Positions 1 to 9,131 of a stretch of DNA of 64,000 nucleotides are shown here, in pieces (within the stretch, counting starts at the first letter, position 1; each line of letters opens with the position of its first letter). Source of the stretch: Megasphaera elsdenii (lineage in GTDB: Bacteria > Bacillota > Negativicutes > Veillonellales > Megasphaeraceae); NCBI RefSeq assembly GCF_020539865.1, contig NZ_JAJBQV010000001.1, positions 135,842-199,841 of the forward strand. Reading direction: 5' to 3'. The position numbers and the translations under genes are program-made. The notes beneath the pieces were generated by a model. The model worked only from the letters and a program-made list of their open reading frames with translations. It searched no databases and was not told the origin of the DNA.

Positions 1-1
1 G

Positions 2-424
2 AACCGCAAAGGGCTTGACCTGCATGATAAGATGCTTATCAAGTCGACACTGGACCGTTCCGTCGATTTTTGGATGACCTGTACGCTGATGGCGCTACAT
101 GATGAATTCGGTTTCGGCGTCGTCCGGCTTCAAAGAGCCTATGATAAGATCTGCGGCATCTCGGCTTGTGTCGGCGGTGGTACAATCCGCCTCGAAGACT
201 TGCAGCACTTCATCGGCTGCGGCTTCGACGAAGTGAAATACGAAAAACTGTTCGGCAAGGAACGCGTCGCGACGCCGGAGCTGGAGGACCAGCTCAAATG
301 CGCCCTGGCCGTAGCCCTGCCGTCGGGCCTGCGCGAGAAACTGGTGAGCGCCGCCAACGACGGCGGCCTGACATTGAATCAGTACGTCGTGAAAGTCCTG
401 AAGGACAGCGTGAAGGAGGAATGA
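2..424 (+). CDS. Phage protein with C-terminal HicB/Arc-like segment, 5' end outside window
   Basis: The reading frame is open to the left edge, and the residues before the first Met (base 32) fit the protein, so the true start probably lies outside the window. The N-terminal part (DFWMTCTLMALHDEFGFG) resembles small proteins that precede late-gene regulators in Firmicutes phages. The last 35 residues (LREKLVSAANDGGLTLNQYV) look like the short ribbon-helix-helix tail of HicB-type antitoxins. The next gene starts 4 bases after the stop, so the two are likely cotranscribed. The function is unknown. A DNA-binding role is inferred only from the C-terminal similarity. Confidence 0.6.
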   Translation, partial: NRKGLDLHDKMLIKSTLDRSVDFWMTCTLMALHDEFGFGVVRLQRAYDKICGISACVGGGTIRLEDLQHFIGCGFDEVKYEKLFGKERVATPELEDQLKCALAVALPSGLREKLVSAANDGGLTLNQYVVKVLKDSVKEE

Positions 425-428
425 TGGA

Positions 429-911
429 TTGAGCGAAGCCGAAGAGTATTTGAACACCATCCGCCGGCTGGACGCACGGCTACGGGTGAAGGAACATGAA
501 CGGAAGCGTCTGGAAGATGACATATGCAGCCTGTCGGCCATCGACTATAGCAACAGTCACGTAGCCGGAGGCAAGCCACTCGACATCTCCGATAAGATTG
601 CCAGGCTCGACGATATCATCCGTCGGGCCAACGAAGAATGGGATGCATTCATCGACCGCCGGGCTGAAGCCGCAAGCCTCATCGAGCAGATTGAAGACCC
701 GGACCAGCGTGACGTCCTCATGGGCTACTACGTGTGGTGCTTCAGCTGGGCCGATGTCATGGCCGATATCGGTGTTGGGAAGACTAAGTTGTTTGAGCTG
801 AAGCGCGATGCCATGGCCCATTTCGAAGTGATTTATGCTAAAAATGCTGCTTTTTTAAAATTGCGAACTCAAACGGACAAAGACGAACTCGAACGGAATG
901 GCGCGAACTGA
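429..911 (+). CDS. ArpU/DUF1492-like late transcription regulator
   Basis: A 160-residue protein starting at a TTG, preceded by GAAGGAGGAATGA. The N-terminal half is a charged coiled coil (LDARLRVKEHERKRLEDD). The C-terminal part (residues about 97-135, QRDVLMGYYVWCFSWADVMADIG) resembles the sigma-region-4-like helix-turn-helix of DUF1492/ArpU/RinA-type regulators, which control phage late genes. It sits just upstream of a strong terminator and the terminase genes, the usual position for such a regulator. Phage B has a counterpart in the same relative place (57072-57569). The role as a late activator or antiterminator is inferred from family and position. Confidence 0.7.
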   Translation: MSEAEEYLNTIRRLDARLRVKEHERKRLEDDICSLSAIDYSNSHVAGGKPLDISDKIARLDDIIRRANEEWDAFIDRRAEAASLIEQIEDPDQRDVLMGYYVWCFSWADVMADIGVGKTKLFELKRDAMAHFEVIYAKNAAFLKLRTQTDKDELERNGAN

Positions 912-1014
912 CGACCGGTGATATAATGTAAACTGGAAATAGAAGGGACAAGAAGTCAACACATTCATTGGGTAAACACCTCCTTATTTTTCAAATCAGT
1001 AAAATCACACAGGG

Positions 1015-1050
1015 AAAGCCATCGACACAAGCCTCGTGTCGATGGCTTTT
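1015..1050 (+). terminator. Intrinsic terminator between late regulator and terminase
   Basis: A perfect 14-bp stem (1015-1028 paired with 1036-1049) with a 7-base loop, A-rich on the 5' side and ending in TTTT. It lies between the ArpU-like gene and the small terminase. It would separate the regulator from the late operon unless read through. Confidence 0.85.
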
Positions 1051-1077
1051 CTATTCCCAGCGAAAGGAGTTGATAGC

Positions 1078-1860
1078 ATGGGACGACATAAAGACCGGAA
1101 CCCGAAACGCAGGCGGGCTTATGAAATCTGGCTTGCCAGCGGCGGACGGTTACGCAACAAGGACATCGCGCAACAGGTCGGTGGCGTCACGGCTGACGAC
1201 ATCAAGCGCTGGAAGTTTAGGGATCAATGGGAGAAACAGGACCCGGACGCAAAGGCCAGGAATTATGAATGGACGGAGCCGGACGCCCCGAAGCTCGATG
1301 ATGAAGATATCACCGACGAGGAAGCACAGCGGCAGGCTGAATCGATGCATCGGCATTTCCAGGACGGGATGACCGATAAGCAGCGGCTGTTCTGCATCTA
1401 CTACGTCAATAGCTTTAATGCTGTTACAAGTTATCAGAGGGCTTATAGATGCAAACGTCTCACGGCGTGCAACACAGCCTACGAGTTACTGCATAAGCCT
1501 ATCGTAAGCAAGTATATCCGATACCTCAAGGAGCTCCGCTTGCAGAGCCTGTTCGCCGATGGTGGCGATATCGTCGAGATGTATATGCGTATCGCCTTCG
1601 CCAACATCAATCAGTTCGTCGTAGTCAAGGACGGAGAAGTACACTCGGCAGACTCGGACAGCATCGACGGCCAGCTGGTACAGGAAATCAAGTCCACCAG
1701 TGATGGCGTGTCTATCAAGCTGGCTGACCGGATGAAGGCTTTGCAGTGGTTGTCGGATTACTTCCAGCTGAACCCGAAGGACCGTCACAAGAAAGTCTAT
1801 GACGATAGGGTGCTTGCTATGAAGCAGAAGGAACTGGAGATGAAGGACTTCTATGGCTGA
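1078..1860 (+). CDS. Phage terminase small subunit
   Basis: A 260-residue protein. The ATG at 1078 is preceded by AAAGGAG at normal spacing. An in-frame GTG at 1036 lies inside the terminator stem and is rejected. The N-terminus (MGRHKDRNPKRRRAYEIWLA, then GGRLRNKDIAQQVGG) is the helix-turn-helix of PBSX-type small terminases, with an ERRKWKFR-like KRWKFRDQW segment. A second helical block (residues about 100-160, TDKQRLFCIYYVNSFN) matches the terminase_2-type small-subunit domain. It recognises phage DNA and loads the large subunit. Its end overlaps the next gene by 8 bases. A second small-subunit-like protein lies further downstream, which is unusual. Confidence 0.8.
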   Translation: MGRHKDRNPKRRRAYEIWLASGGRLRNKDIAQQVGGVTADDIKRWKFRDQWEKQDPDAKARNYEWTEPDAPKLDDEDITDEEAQRQAESMHRHFQDGMTDKQRLFCIYYVNSFNAVTSYQRAYRCKRLTACNTAYELLHKPIVSKYIRYLKELRLQSLFADGGDIVEMYMRIAFANINQFVVVKDGEVHSADSDSIDGQLVQEIKSTSDGVSIKLADRMKALQWLSDYFQLNPKDRHKKVYDDRVLAMKQKELEMKDFYG

Positions 1861-2527
1861 GCCGTGGGCGGCTGCGTTCTATAAGTCTGAGGCTTGGCGG
1901 TCCTTGCGCCGGGCACTGATACAAGAGCGCGGCACCGTGTGTCCTGCCTGCCATCGGGACTATATGGCAGACACGTCTAAGCTTATCGCGCATCACATCC
2001 AAGAGCTGACACCTGAGACTGTGACAGACGCAAGCGTTGCCTTGAATCCATCGAACGTCGAGCTCATCTGCTTCGACTGCCACAACAAGGCGCATAAGCG
2101 ATATGGCCAGGGTACACATCACGTGTATCTGGTGTACGGTGCACCGTGCAGTGGTAAGTCGACCTTGGTCCGGCAGATGATGCACCGCGGCGACCTCATC
2201 GTCGACATGGATCTGCTGTTCTATGCCGTGTCCGGGTGTAATCTGTACGATAAGCCGGACCAGCTGAAGAGCGACGTGTTCGCTGTCCGTTCCTTGCTAC
2301 TGGACCGGATACAGCACCGGGCTGGCCGGTGGGGCGATGCTTATATCGTCGGTGGTTATCCCTTCAAGCTGGAGCGTGAAGAGCTGGCCCGGAAGCTTGG
2401 GGCTGAACTCATCTTCTGCGACTTGCCGGAAGAGCAGTGCAAAGCCAACGCCCGTACGGGCCGCGGGAATCTGGCGAAAGCCTGGGAAGGATACATTGAA
2501 CGGTGGTTCGATGATTATCAAGCATAG
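1853..2527 (+). CDS. HNH endonuclease fused to a P-loop kinase-like domain
   Basis: A 224-residue two-domain protein overlapping the small terminase by 8 bases. Residues 1-85 form an HNH nuclease with CPACH, the HH pair in LIAHHIQEL, the Asn in LNPSNVELIC and CFDCHNKAH. Residues 90-224 contain a Walker A motif (GAPCSGKST), DMDLLF as a candidate Walker B or acceptor site, and a lid-like arginine region (NARTGRG), as in nucleotide or polynucleotide kinases. HNH proteins beside terminases assist DNA packaging and cos cleavage in HK97-like phages. The attached kinase fold could act on DNA ends or nucleotides, which is inference. Confidence 0.75.
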   Translation: MAEPWAAAFYKSEAWRSLRRALIQERGTVCPACHRDYMADTSKLIAHHIQELTPETVTDASVALNPSNVELICFDCHNKAHKRYGQGTHHVYLVYGAPCSGKSTLVRQMMHRGDLIVDMDLLFYAVSGCNLYDKPDQLKSDVFAVRSLLLDRIQHRAGRWGDAYIVGGYPFKLEREELARKLGAELIFCDLPEEQCKANARTGRGNLAKAWEGYIERWFDDYQA

Positions 2528-2682
2528 CCCCCCCGGGTGCTTAAAAATTTTAAGAAAAAGCCGAACCGTGGCGAGTACCCTTTTTTCATCCGCACCAAAA
2601 TTTTGACTTTTCCGGCGAAGATTTTTGAAATCGGAAATACTGGAACGAGAAACGCTTTTATACCGTGTGAGGAGGCGAGAAC

Positions 2683-2997
2683 ATGACAATCGAAGAAGAA
2701 TATGAACGAATCAAAAATTTGTTCGACGGCGTCGACGAGAACCAGCTGGCCCTTTTAGATGGCGCCATTGTAGAAGCGGCGCGTCTTCGCACGGAGTTGA
2801 ACCGTCTGCATATGATTGCCGCAGCTTCCGGCCTGGTCAAAGTGGACCCGGTGAACCCGTCCCGTCAGAAAGAACTTCCTGTTTCAAAACTGCTCCCGAA
2901 AGTAAGGGCCAGTTATGCGAACATCATTTTCAAGCTGGCGGCCGTGCTCGGCCGGACGGTCGATGACGATGATTTAGGATTGGATGACTACGAATGA
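2683..2997 (+). CDS. P27-like terminase small subunit candidate
   Basis: A 104-residue protein with a strong ribosome site (GAGGAGGCGAGAAC before ATG). It is helical and acidic at the C-terminus (DDDDLGLDDYE) and overlaps the large terminase start by ATGA. Size, helical content and position directly before the large subunit fit P27-family small terminases, but similarity by eye is weak. With the earlier HTH-type small subunit this phage appears to have two candidates. This one could instead be an accessory packaging protein. Confidence 0.5.
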   Translation: MTIEEEYERIKNLFDGVDENQLALLDGAIVEAARLRTELNRLHMIAAASGLVKVDPVNPSRQKELPVSKLLPKVRASYANIIFKLAAVLGRTVDDDDLGLDDYE

Positions 2998-4757
2998 GCT
3001 ACATAGCTGAATATCGTGATAAGATCCTGTCCGGCGAAATCATCGCCGGCCGTTACATCCACTTGGAGCTGGACCGTTTATCACACGACCTGGCCGACCC
3101 AGACGTGAAGATGAACTATGACGCATCGAATAAGCGCATTCAATTCATCGAGCATGAGCTGAGGCATGGCCAGGCCCCCTTTGCGGGGAAGCCTTTTAAA
3201 CTGGAACTTTTTCAAAAGGCTATTATCGAAGCCATCTTCGCGCCGCACATCTACGACGCAGAACTCAAACGCTGGGTCCGTAAGTATCAAGACGTGCTCC
3301 TAGTAGAAGCCAGGAAGAATGGCAAGACTCCGTTAGCCTCTGCTATTTCGTTAGCCGAATGGGTTTGCGGCCCCATGGGTGGTAATATCTTGTTCGGATC
3401 CAACGATTTTGACCAGGCCGATTTGCTTTTCCAAAGTACGAATGACATGCGAGAGGAATCGCCGAAGCTAGTCCGATGCACCCATAAGAACCAGAAGGGG
3501 ATTTTCTGGGGCAATCAGAAGCAGAAGCACGCCCGCGGGAAATTCAGCCGGCAGAACAAAGGGACCATCAAGAAGCTGTCGGCACGGCAGAGCGCCAAAG
3601 AAGGGAAGAACATTTCCATCGGCGTCGTTGACGAAGTGCATGAAATGCAGGACAACACACTGGTCATGCCTATCCGCCAGGCCCTGTCCACACAGGACGA
3701 GCCGCTTTACATCGAAATCACGACGGAAGGTTTTACCGATGGCGGGTACCTCGATGAGCGTATGGCCCTGGCCAAACAGGTGCTGACGGGAGAGGCTGAG
3801 ATGCCGCGCTGGCTCATCTTCCTGTATCAGCAGGATACGGAGGAAGAGATTTTCCAGGATGAGCAGTCCTGGTACAAAGCTAATCCGGGCATGGGTACCA
3901 TCAAGAAATGGTCTTTCATGCGCCAGATGGTCGATGAAGCCCGGACGAACCGCAAGACGCGGGCCTTCGTGCTGGCTAAGGATTTCAATATCAAACAGAA
4001 CACGGCTGCGGCCTGGCTGGAATCGGCTACTATCGAGAACCCGCGGACCTTTGCGCCGGAGGAACTCGACGGCCAGTATTACATCGGCTCCCTCGACTTC
4101 GCGGAAACGACGGACCTTTGTAGTGCCAAGGCGCTCTTCGTTGACCCGTGGACGCGGCAGAAAAAGACGCTGTCGATGTACTTCGTGCCGGAAATCAAGG
4201 CCGAGGCCCTGGGTACCGAGAACGGCGATGCCTTGAATCCGGAACAGAAGGATTACAGGGAATGGGCCAGAGAAGGCCTAGTCACGATTTGCCCAGGCAC
4301 GGAAGTCGATGCGAAGATGGTTGCGGATTGGTTCTTAAAACTGTATGACGATTACCACGTCATCCCCTTTAAAATCGGGTACGATAATTGGCACGCCAAG
4401 GACTTCAAGAAATATATCGGCGAATACTTCGGCGATGAGGTCCTTGAACGAATCATCATGGACTATCTGTCTTTATCGAACCCTATGTCGGCACTGGAAA
4501 GCGATTTACGCCGCAAGGTGCTGAACTACAACGACAATCCGATTGATAAGTGGTGTTTGGCCAACACGGCTTTTAAAGTCAACAACCTCGGCATGATGAT
4601 GCCGGTCAAGGTGTATGGCCAATCGAAGAACCGTATCGATGGGGCCCTGGGCTTCATCATTGCTTATGCCGCGTACGGGCGCTTCAAGTCTGAATATCAT
4701 GAACATCAGAAATCGGTTTTACCGGAACCGGGGCCAGGAGGTGACATCCGGTGCTGA
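2994..4757 (+). CDS. terL: Phage terminase large subunit
   Basis: A 587-residue ATPase-nuclease motor protein that packages DNA into the procapsid. The Walker A-type motif is in VEARKNGKT (residues about 104-112). Walker B is in IGVVDEVHEM (about 213). The C-terminal RuvC-like nuclease shows the acidic cluster around GSLDFAETTDL and a later Asp in KIGYDNWHAKDF. Length and motif order match the HK97/YmfN-type large terminases. The start overlaps the upstream gene by ATGA and the end overlaps the portal start by 7 bases. Confidence 0.93.
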   Translation: MSYIAEYRDKILSGEIIAGRYIHLELDRLSHDLADPDVKMNYDASNKRIQFIEHELRHGQAPFAGKPFKLELFQKAIIEAIFAPHIYDAELKRWVRKYQDVLLVEARKNGKTPLASAISLAEWVCGPMGGNILFGSNDFDQADLLFQSTNDMREESPKLVRCTHKNQKGIFWGNQKQKHARGKFSRQNKGTIKKLSARQSAKEGKNISIGVVDEVHEMQDNTLVMPIRQALSTQDEPLYIEITTEGFTDGGYLDERMALAKQVLTGEAEMPRWLIFLYQQDTEEEIFQDEQSWYKANPGMGTIKKWSFMRQMVDEARTNRKTRAFVLAKDFNIKQNTAAAWLESATIENPRTFAPEELDGQYYIGSLDFAETTDLCSAKALFVDPWTRQKKTLSMYFVPEIKAEALGTENGDALNPEQKDYREWAREGLVTICPGTEVDAKMVADWFLKLYDDYHVIPFKIGYDNWHAKDFKKYIGEYFGDEVLERIIMDYLSLSNPMSALESDLRRKVLNYNDNPIDKWCLANTAFKVNNLGMMMPVKVYGQSKNRIDGALGFIIAYAAYGRFKSEYHEHQKSVLPEPGPGGDIRC

Positions 4758-6025
4758 AATTCTTTCAGAACATCTTAACGAAATACAAGTCGCATCGGAA
4801 TGACCAGCTTATGACCAGCATCTACACCGGTAATCAGGCCGTCATGAACCGCTTCGGCCGGGATATTTACTTGAGCGACCTGGTTAACAACTGTATCAAC
4901 CGCATCGCAAAAGAAGCGGGGAAAATCAAGATCGTATCCGTCGTCGATACCGGCGACAAGGTGCAGCCGCAGAACGATGACATTTCCCGGCTGTTCCGCT
5001 TCCAGCCGAACCCGCTCCAGACGACGAAGGATTTTCTGGAGTCCGTGGAGTGGCTCAAGCTGAAGACCCGGCACTGCTGGATTTTTCCGGAATGGACGGA
5101 GGTTTACGACACGAAGGGCGTCGCCCATCGCTACTATACCGCCATCTATCCGCTTAATCCGGCCAGTGTCGAGATGGGACCGATAGAGGGCACTAATGAC
5201 TGGTACGTCAAATTCTGGTGGCACGACGGGACGACAGATACGGTCCCGCTGACCGACCTCATCCATCTTTGCTGGCGCCGTGGGACGAACACAATCCTTT
5301 GCGGCGGCGACGACCTCGGCATGGCCGACGACCGCGATACCCTGCAAACCTTATCTGTACTCGATACGGCGAAGCAGGGCGTCGCGAAGAGCATCACGAA
5401 TGCATTGCTCGTCCGCGGTGTACTCATCAACAAGACGGCCATCAGCCAGCGGGAACTCCAGAAGTCGATGGAAAATTTCGAGGACCGCATCCATGTATCG
5501 AAGAGTGGCGTCATCGCCATGGACCTCACCGGCGAATACGTGCCGATTGATAACGCCGTGCCGGTCATCCCGGAAACGACGTTGAACTTTTTGAAGTCTG
5601 ACGTCCGGGAAAAGTACGGCATCTCAGAGGCCGTGCTGTCCGGTGATTACACCGGCGACCAGCAGGACGCCTTTTATCAGTCCTGCATCGAAGAGACCAT
5701 CGTTGAAATCGAACAGGCCTTTTCCGCGGCCCTTTTCACGCCGCGGGAACAGGACGTCGGCCACCGGGTCCGCTGCTACTACAATCAGCTGTCTCATTTG
5801 TCGACGAATGGGAAAATCGAGCTGGCGAAAATCGCCCACGATACCGGCGTCCTGACACTCAACCAAGTCGGTGCTATGTTCGGTATGCCGCCCTTTGAGG
5901 GTGGCGACCGGCGCTTGCAGAGCCTGAACTACGTCAACATGGATAAGGCCGATGAATATCAACTTTACTTGAACAGCAAGAAGAAGGGGGATACAGGGGA
6001 TGCCCAACCAAAAGAAAAAAATTGA
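4751..6025 (+). CDS. HK97-type portal protein
   Basis: A 424-residue protein starting at GTG behind CCAGGAGGTGACATCC. The N-terminus (LVNNCINRIAKEAGKIK) and the central YGISEAVLSGDYTGDQQDAFYQSCI segment are typical of the HK97/SPP1-like portal family. The dodecameric portal forms the DNA entry vertex and docks the terminase and connectors. It lies between terminase and prohead protease, and its 3' end overlaps the protease by 26 bases. Confidence 0.9.
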   Translation: MLKFFQNILTKYKSHRNDQLMTSIYTGNQAVMNRFGRDIYLSDLVNNCINRIAKEAGKIKIVSVVDTGDKVQPQNDDISRLFRFQPNPLQTTKDFLESVEWLKLKTRHCWIFPEWTEVYDTKGVAHRYYTAIYPLNPASVEMGPIEGTNDWYVKFWWHDGTTDTVPLTDLIHLCWRRGTNTILCGGDDLGMADDRDTLQTLSVLDTAKQGVAKSITNALLVRGVLINKTAISQRELQKSMENFEDRIHVSKSGVIAMDLTGEYVPIDNAVPVIPETTLNFLKSDVREKYGISEAVLSGDYTGDQQDAFYQSCIEETIVEIEQAFSAALFTPREQDVGHRVRCYYNQLSHLSTNGKIELAKIAHDTGVLTLNQVGAMFGMPPFEGGDRRLQSLNYVNMDKADEYQLYLNSKKKGDTGDAQPKEKN

Positions 6026-6716
6026 GGAACTGAAACAGCTCGCCTCGGAATGGCGGTCTTTCGGCCTCGATAATCTGAAAGCTGAAACACGTTCCGGCGG
6101 TGAAAACGACCAGGATGAACATATCATCGATGGCCATGCAGCAGTCTACAGCCGTCAGACGACTATCGGCAACTGGTTCAACGAAGTCATCGAGCCTGGT
6201 GCTTTCGACGGCTGTGACCTGACCGATGTACCTTTTATCGTAAACCACGACTCCCGTAAGATTCCGCTGGCGCGGAGCCGCAACAACAACGGGAACAGTA
6301 CATTGACGCTCACGGTCGACAGCACCGGCCTGGCTTTCAGCGCGTCCGTCGATACTGATAACAATCCGGAAGCCCGTCAGCTCTATTCGGCCATCCAGCG
6401 TGGCGATATCGACGGAATGAGTTATAGCTTCCGGGTCAACGAAGATCGATGGACCGATTTAGACTCGGATATGCCGACCCGGCACATCCTCAAAATCGCG
6501 AAAGTATTCGAAATAAGTGCGGTTACATTTCCAGCTTATGAAGATACTGACATCAACGCCCGACAGGCTGCCGACGCACTGGAGAGCGCGCAGCGGGTAC
6601 TGGAGAGTGCCCGAGCCAAAGCAGGACTGGACAGTCGTGCGACGTCGCTGGAGAGCGATGCGGAATTGCGTGATGCTTATAAACTCAAAATCAAAATCTT
6701 AGGAGGTTTAGAATAA
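6000..6716 (+). CDS. HK97-type prohead protease (S78)
   Basis: A 238-residue serine protease that trims the capsid scaffold. The catalytic His lies in VPFIVNHDSRK (about residue 80) and the Ser in GDIDGMSYSFRV (about 140), with a conserved VFEISAVTFPAYEDT region. A helical tail of about 50 residues follows. The stop overlaps the start of the capsid gene by one base (TAATG), suggesting translational coupling in fixed stoichiometry. Confidence 0.9.
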   Translation: MPNQKKKIEELKQLASEWRSFGLDNLKAETRSGGENDQDEHIIDGHAAVYSRQTTIGNWFNEVIEPGAFDGCDLTDVPFIVNHDSRKIPLARSRNNNGNSTLTLTVDSTGLAFSASVDTDNNPEARQLYSAIQRGDIDGMSYSFRVNEDRWTDLDSDMPTRHILKIAKVFEISAVTFPAYEDTDINARQAADALESAQRVLESARAKAGLDSRATSLESDAELRDAYKLKIKILGGLE

Positions 6717-8020
6717 TGGATTATGCAAAAATGCTGGCTAACGCTGAACAGCGTATGCAAGCCCTGATGGAACAGACAGAAAAGACGGAAGACGTCGCCG
6801 AACTCCGCTCCATTTATCGTGAAATGCAGACTCTCCGCAGCAACATCGAAATTCTGAAGGCCGCTATCGCGGACCAGGAAGGCCGTGACGCTCATGTCGA
6901 AGAAACTAAACCGGCGGAACCGGCTCCGGCAACTCCTGCTGTCGATGATCGTACTACCGCCGTGAACAAAGAAGCCGAAAAACGTGCTGACGTCCCGAAA
7001 GGTGCTTTCACCGCTCCGGAAGCTACGGATAAACGTGCACAGGATGCCCAGGCGGAAATGGAAAAACGTGGTGCTGACCTTAAACAGCGCGGCACGGTCG
7101 TCCGTTTTGCAGCCGAAGGCTTGTTCCCGCATGAAAAACGTTCCATCCTGACGTCGACGCCGACGATTATCGTCCCGACCTTTGACAGCTCTGCCATCAA
7201 CGAAGGCTTTAACGTCGTATCGTCCCTGGTGGACCGTGTCAGACACGTCAACCTTAACGGCGGCGAATCTTATGAAGAACCGTATCGTATCGACATCCCC
7301 GAAGGTACGTACACCACTGAAGGTGGCACGCCGGCCGATACCGATGTCACCTTTGGTAAAGCAGCCATGACGAAATCGAAGATTACCGCGTACAGTGAAA
7401 TCTCCCGCGAAATGCTCAAACTGCCGAACGCCAACTACGCCGGCTACGTACAGAACGCCATCCGCACCTCTATCCGTGCGAAGATGACGAAAGAAATCCT
7501 GCTCGGCAGCGGTGCGACAAACTCCTTCGTCGGCATCTTCTCCAACAAGGCCACCGCCATCGACCCGGCTTCCGACCTTACACTGGCCGGTATCGACGAC
7601 ACCACCCTCGACCAGATTATCTTTAATTACGGCGGCAAGGAAGACGTCGAAGATGCAGCCGTCCTCATCCTGAACAAGCTCGATTTGCTGGCTTTCGCTT
7701 CCGTACGTACTTCCACCAAGCAGAAGTTCTATGACATCAAGAGCCAGGGCAACACAGGTACCATCAACGGCGTACCGTACATCATCAATAGCGCTTGCAA
7801 TCAGCTGACCGACTCTACCAAGAAGACGGCCGACTACTGCATGGCGTATGGCTCTCTCTCGAACTATACCATCGCAACGTTTGCTGATATCGAAGTCGCC
7901 CAGTCTGACCAGTACAAGTTCAAGGAAGGCATGATCTGCAATCGCGGCGACGTCTATGCAGGCGGCAACGTCACGGTCTACAACGGTTTCCTCCGTATCA
8001 AACGGAAAGCGACGGCCTAG
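6716..8020 (+). CDS. HK97-fold major capsid protein
   Basis: A 434-residue protein. Residues 1-130 form a charged coiled-coil delta/scaffold domain (AEQRMQALMEQTEKTEDVAE), presumably removed by the upstream protease. The rest is an HK97-fold capsid with FDSSAINEGFNVVSSLVDRV, YTTEGGTPADTDVTFGKAAM and a C-terminal KFKEGMICNRGDVYAGG region. A strong AGGAGG lies upstream inside the protease gene. Confidence 0.92.
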   Translation: MDYAKMLANAEQRMQALMEQTEKTEDVAELRSIYREMQTLRSNIEILKAAIADQEGRDAHVEETKPAEPAPATPAVDDRTTAVNKEAEKRADVPKGAFTAPEATDKRAQDAQAEMEKRGADLKQRGTVVRFAAEGLFPHEKRSILTSTPTIIVPTFDSSAINEGFNVVSSLVDRVRHVNLNGGESYEEPYRIDIPEGTYTTEGGTPADTDVTFGKAAMTKSKITAYSEISREMLKLPNANYAGYVQNAIRTSIRAKMTKEILLGSGATNSFVGIFSNKATAIDPASDLTLAGIDDTTLDQIIFNYGGKEDVEDAAVLILNKLDLLAFASVRTSTKQKFYDIKSQGNTGTINGVPYIINSACNQLTDSTKKTADYCMAYGSLSNYTIATFADIEVAQSDQYKFKEGMICNRGDVYAGGNVTVYNGFLRIKRKATA

Positions 8021-8037
8021 AAAGGGGGTGACAGGTC

Positions 8038-8349
8038 ATGGCTGATGTAACACTGACGGCCGCAGAGCTACAGCGCGCTTTGCATATCGATTCTCCGGAT
8101 GAGCTTGAGAACGCTCAGAGCTTGCAGGCGGCGGCTGAGATTTATCTAGAGAATGCCGGCGTCGAACGGGATTACAGCAACGCACTCTATAAGCAGGTGG
8201 TGGTGAATTACATCGCCCGGCTTATGGATCAGCCTGACCTGCTTACAAATCTGTCTGAAACTAACGGCTTTATGCTTAACGGTTTCATCCATCAGCTGCG
8301 GCTGAGCCAGCAGGTAAGAGCGGAGGCGGATGCGGATGCTAACAAATAG
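8038..8349 (+). CDS. Head-tail connector (HK97 gp6-like)
   Basis: A 103-residue all-helical protein with a good ribosome site (AGAAAGGGGGTGACAGGTC). The pattern LTAAELQRALHIDSPDELENAQSL followed by a YLENAGVER helix is typical of the gp6/DUF3199-type connectors that sit under the portal. It is the first of four small connector and tail-completion genes in the usual HK97 order. Confidence 0.75.
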   Translation: MADVTLTAAELQRALHIDSPDELENAQSLQAAAEIYLENAGVERDYSNALYKQVVVNYIARLMDQPDLLTNLSETNGFMLNGFIHQLRLSQQVRAEADADANK

Positions 8350-8683
8350 TTACGGTGAAGCCCGTACGGGCGCGATGAACCGCCGTGTGACTATTCTGTC
8401 TTACTCTGAGAAAGACGACGGTCAGGGCGGCCGGTACATCGATAAAAAGCATCCTGTAGAAACCGAGGTCTGGGCTTATGTGGCTAAGCCCCATTTTACC
8501 GAGGGTAACAGCGGCGGCGGACCGGCCTCGCAGATTACGCAGGGCTTCACCATCCGTAAGAGGGCCGTCGGTCTGTCCGACGTCGTGCGCTATCAAGGTA
8601 CGACGTATAAGATTCTGCACGTCGATTACTCCGGTGTGCGTAATCTCACGCTGACCTGTCAGGCGGTGATGCATAATGGCTAA
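8336..8683 (+). CDS. Head-tail adaptor / head closure protein
   Basis: About 115 residues. GGAGG at 8322-8326 is better spaced for the ATG at 8336 than for the ATG at 8330. The sequence MNRRVTILSYSEKDDGQGG and the later YKILHVDYSG are typical of the SPP1 gp16/HK97 gp7-like head closure family. It overlaps the upstream connector by 14 bases and the next gene by 8. Confidence 0.78.
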   Translation: MLTNSYGEARTGAMNRRVTILSYSEKDDGQGGRYIDKKHPVETEVWAYVAKPHFTEGNSGGGPASQITQGFTIRKRAVGLSDVVRYQGTTYKILHVDYSGVRNLTLTCQAVMHNG

Positions 8684-9131
8684 AACTTTTTGGGTCACGA
8701 CGAACGTCACGGCCGAGGTCAAAAAGGCCCTGGGAGATATCACGAAGTACGATAAAGATACCCAGCAGCGTTTAGACGGTGTTGTTCGTGATATGACGGG
8801 CCGTGTCTTTAAAGAAGCGGTATCCCGGGTACCAAAGAAATCCGGGAAACTGGCTAGCAGTATCAAGCAGGAATTTAGGCCCACGGCGCATGGGCTCCAA
8901 GGCTATGTTAAGGCCATGGACCATATCGCCCATATCATCGAGTTCGGCGCGGCCGGCGCTGTCGTAATACCCGCCCGGAAGAAGGCCCTGCATCCCGGGG
9001 CCGCCGGCTGGTTCGCGGCCCATGCCCTCGTCCCACGGCGTACGGCGCATCCCTTTATGCAGCCTGCGATGGACGCGGTCCGTCCGGATCTGGAAAAAGC
9101 GGTCAAGGAGGCGGTAGACAATGATAAGTAG
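8676..9131 (+). CDS. HK97 gp10-like tail component
   Basis: A 151-residue protein with the signature of the HK97 gp10 family: an N-terminal helix, then VSRVPKKSGKLASSIKQEF and YVKAMDHIAHIIEFGAAG, and a C-terminal PAMDAVRPDLEKAVKEAV helix. It helps join the tail to the head. It is closely packed with its neighbours (8-base and 11-base overlaps). Confidence 0.85.
   Translation: MAKTFWVTTNVTAEVKKALGDITKYDKDTQQRLDGVVRDMTGRVFKEAVSRVPKKSGKLASSIKQEFRPTAHGLQGYVKAMDHIAHIIEFGAAGAVVIPARKKALHPGAAGWFAAHALVPRRTAHPFMQPAMDAVRPDLEKAVKEAVDNDK

Noticed and set aside
968..1372. Frame of 134 codons before the small terminase
   Set aside because: Runs through the terminator and overlaps the terminase gene in another frame; no plausible domain.
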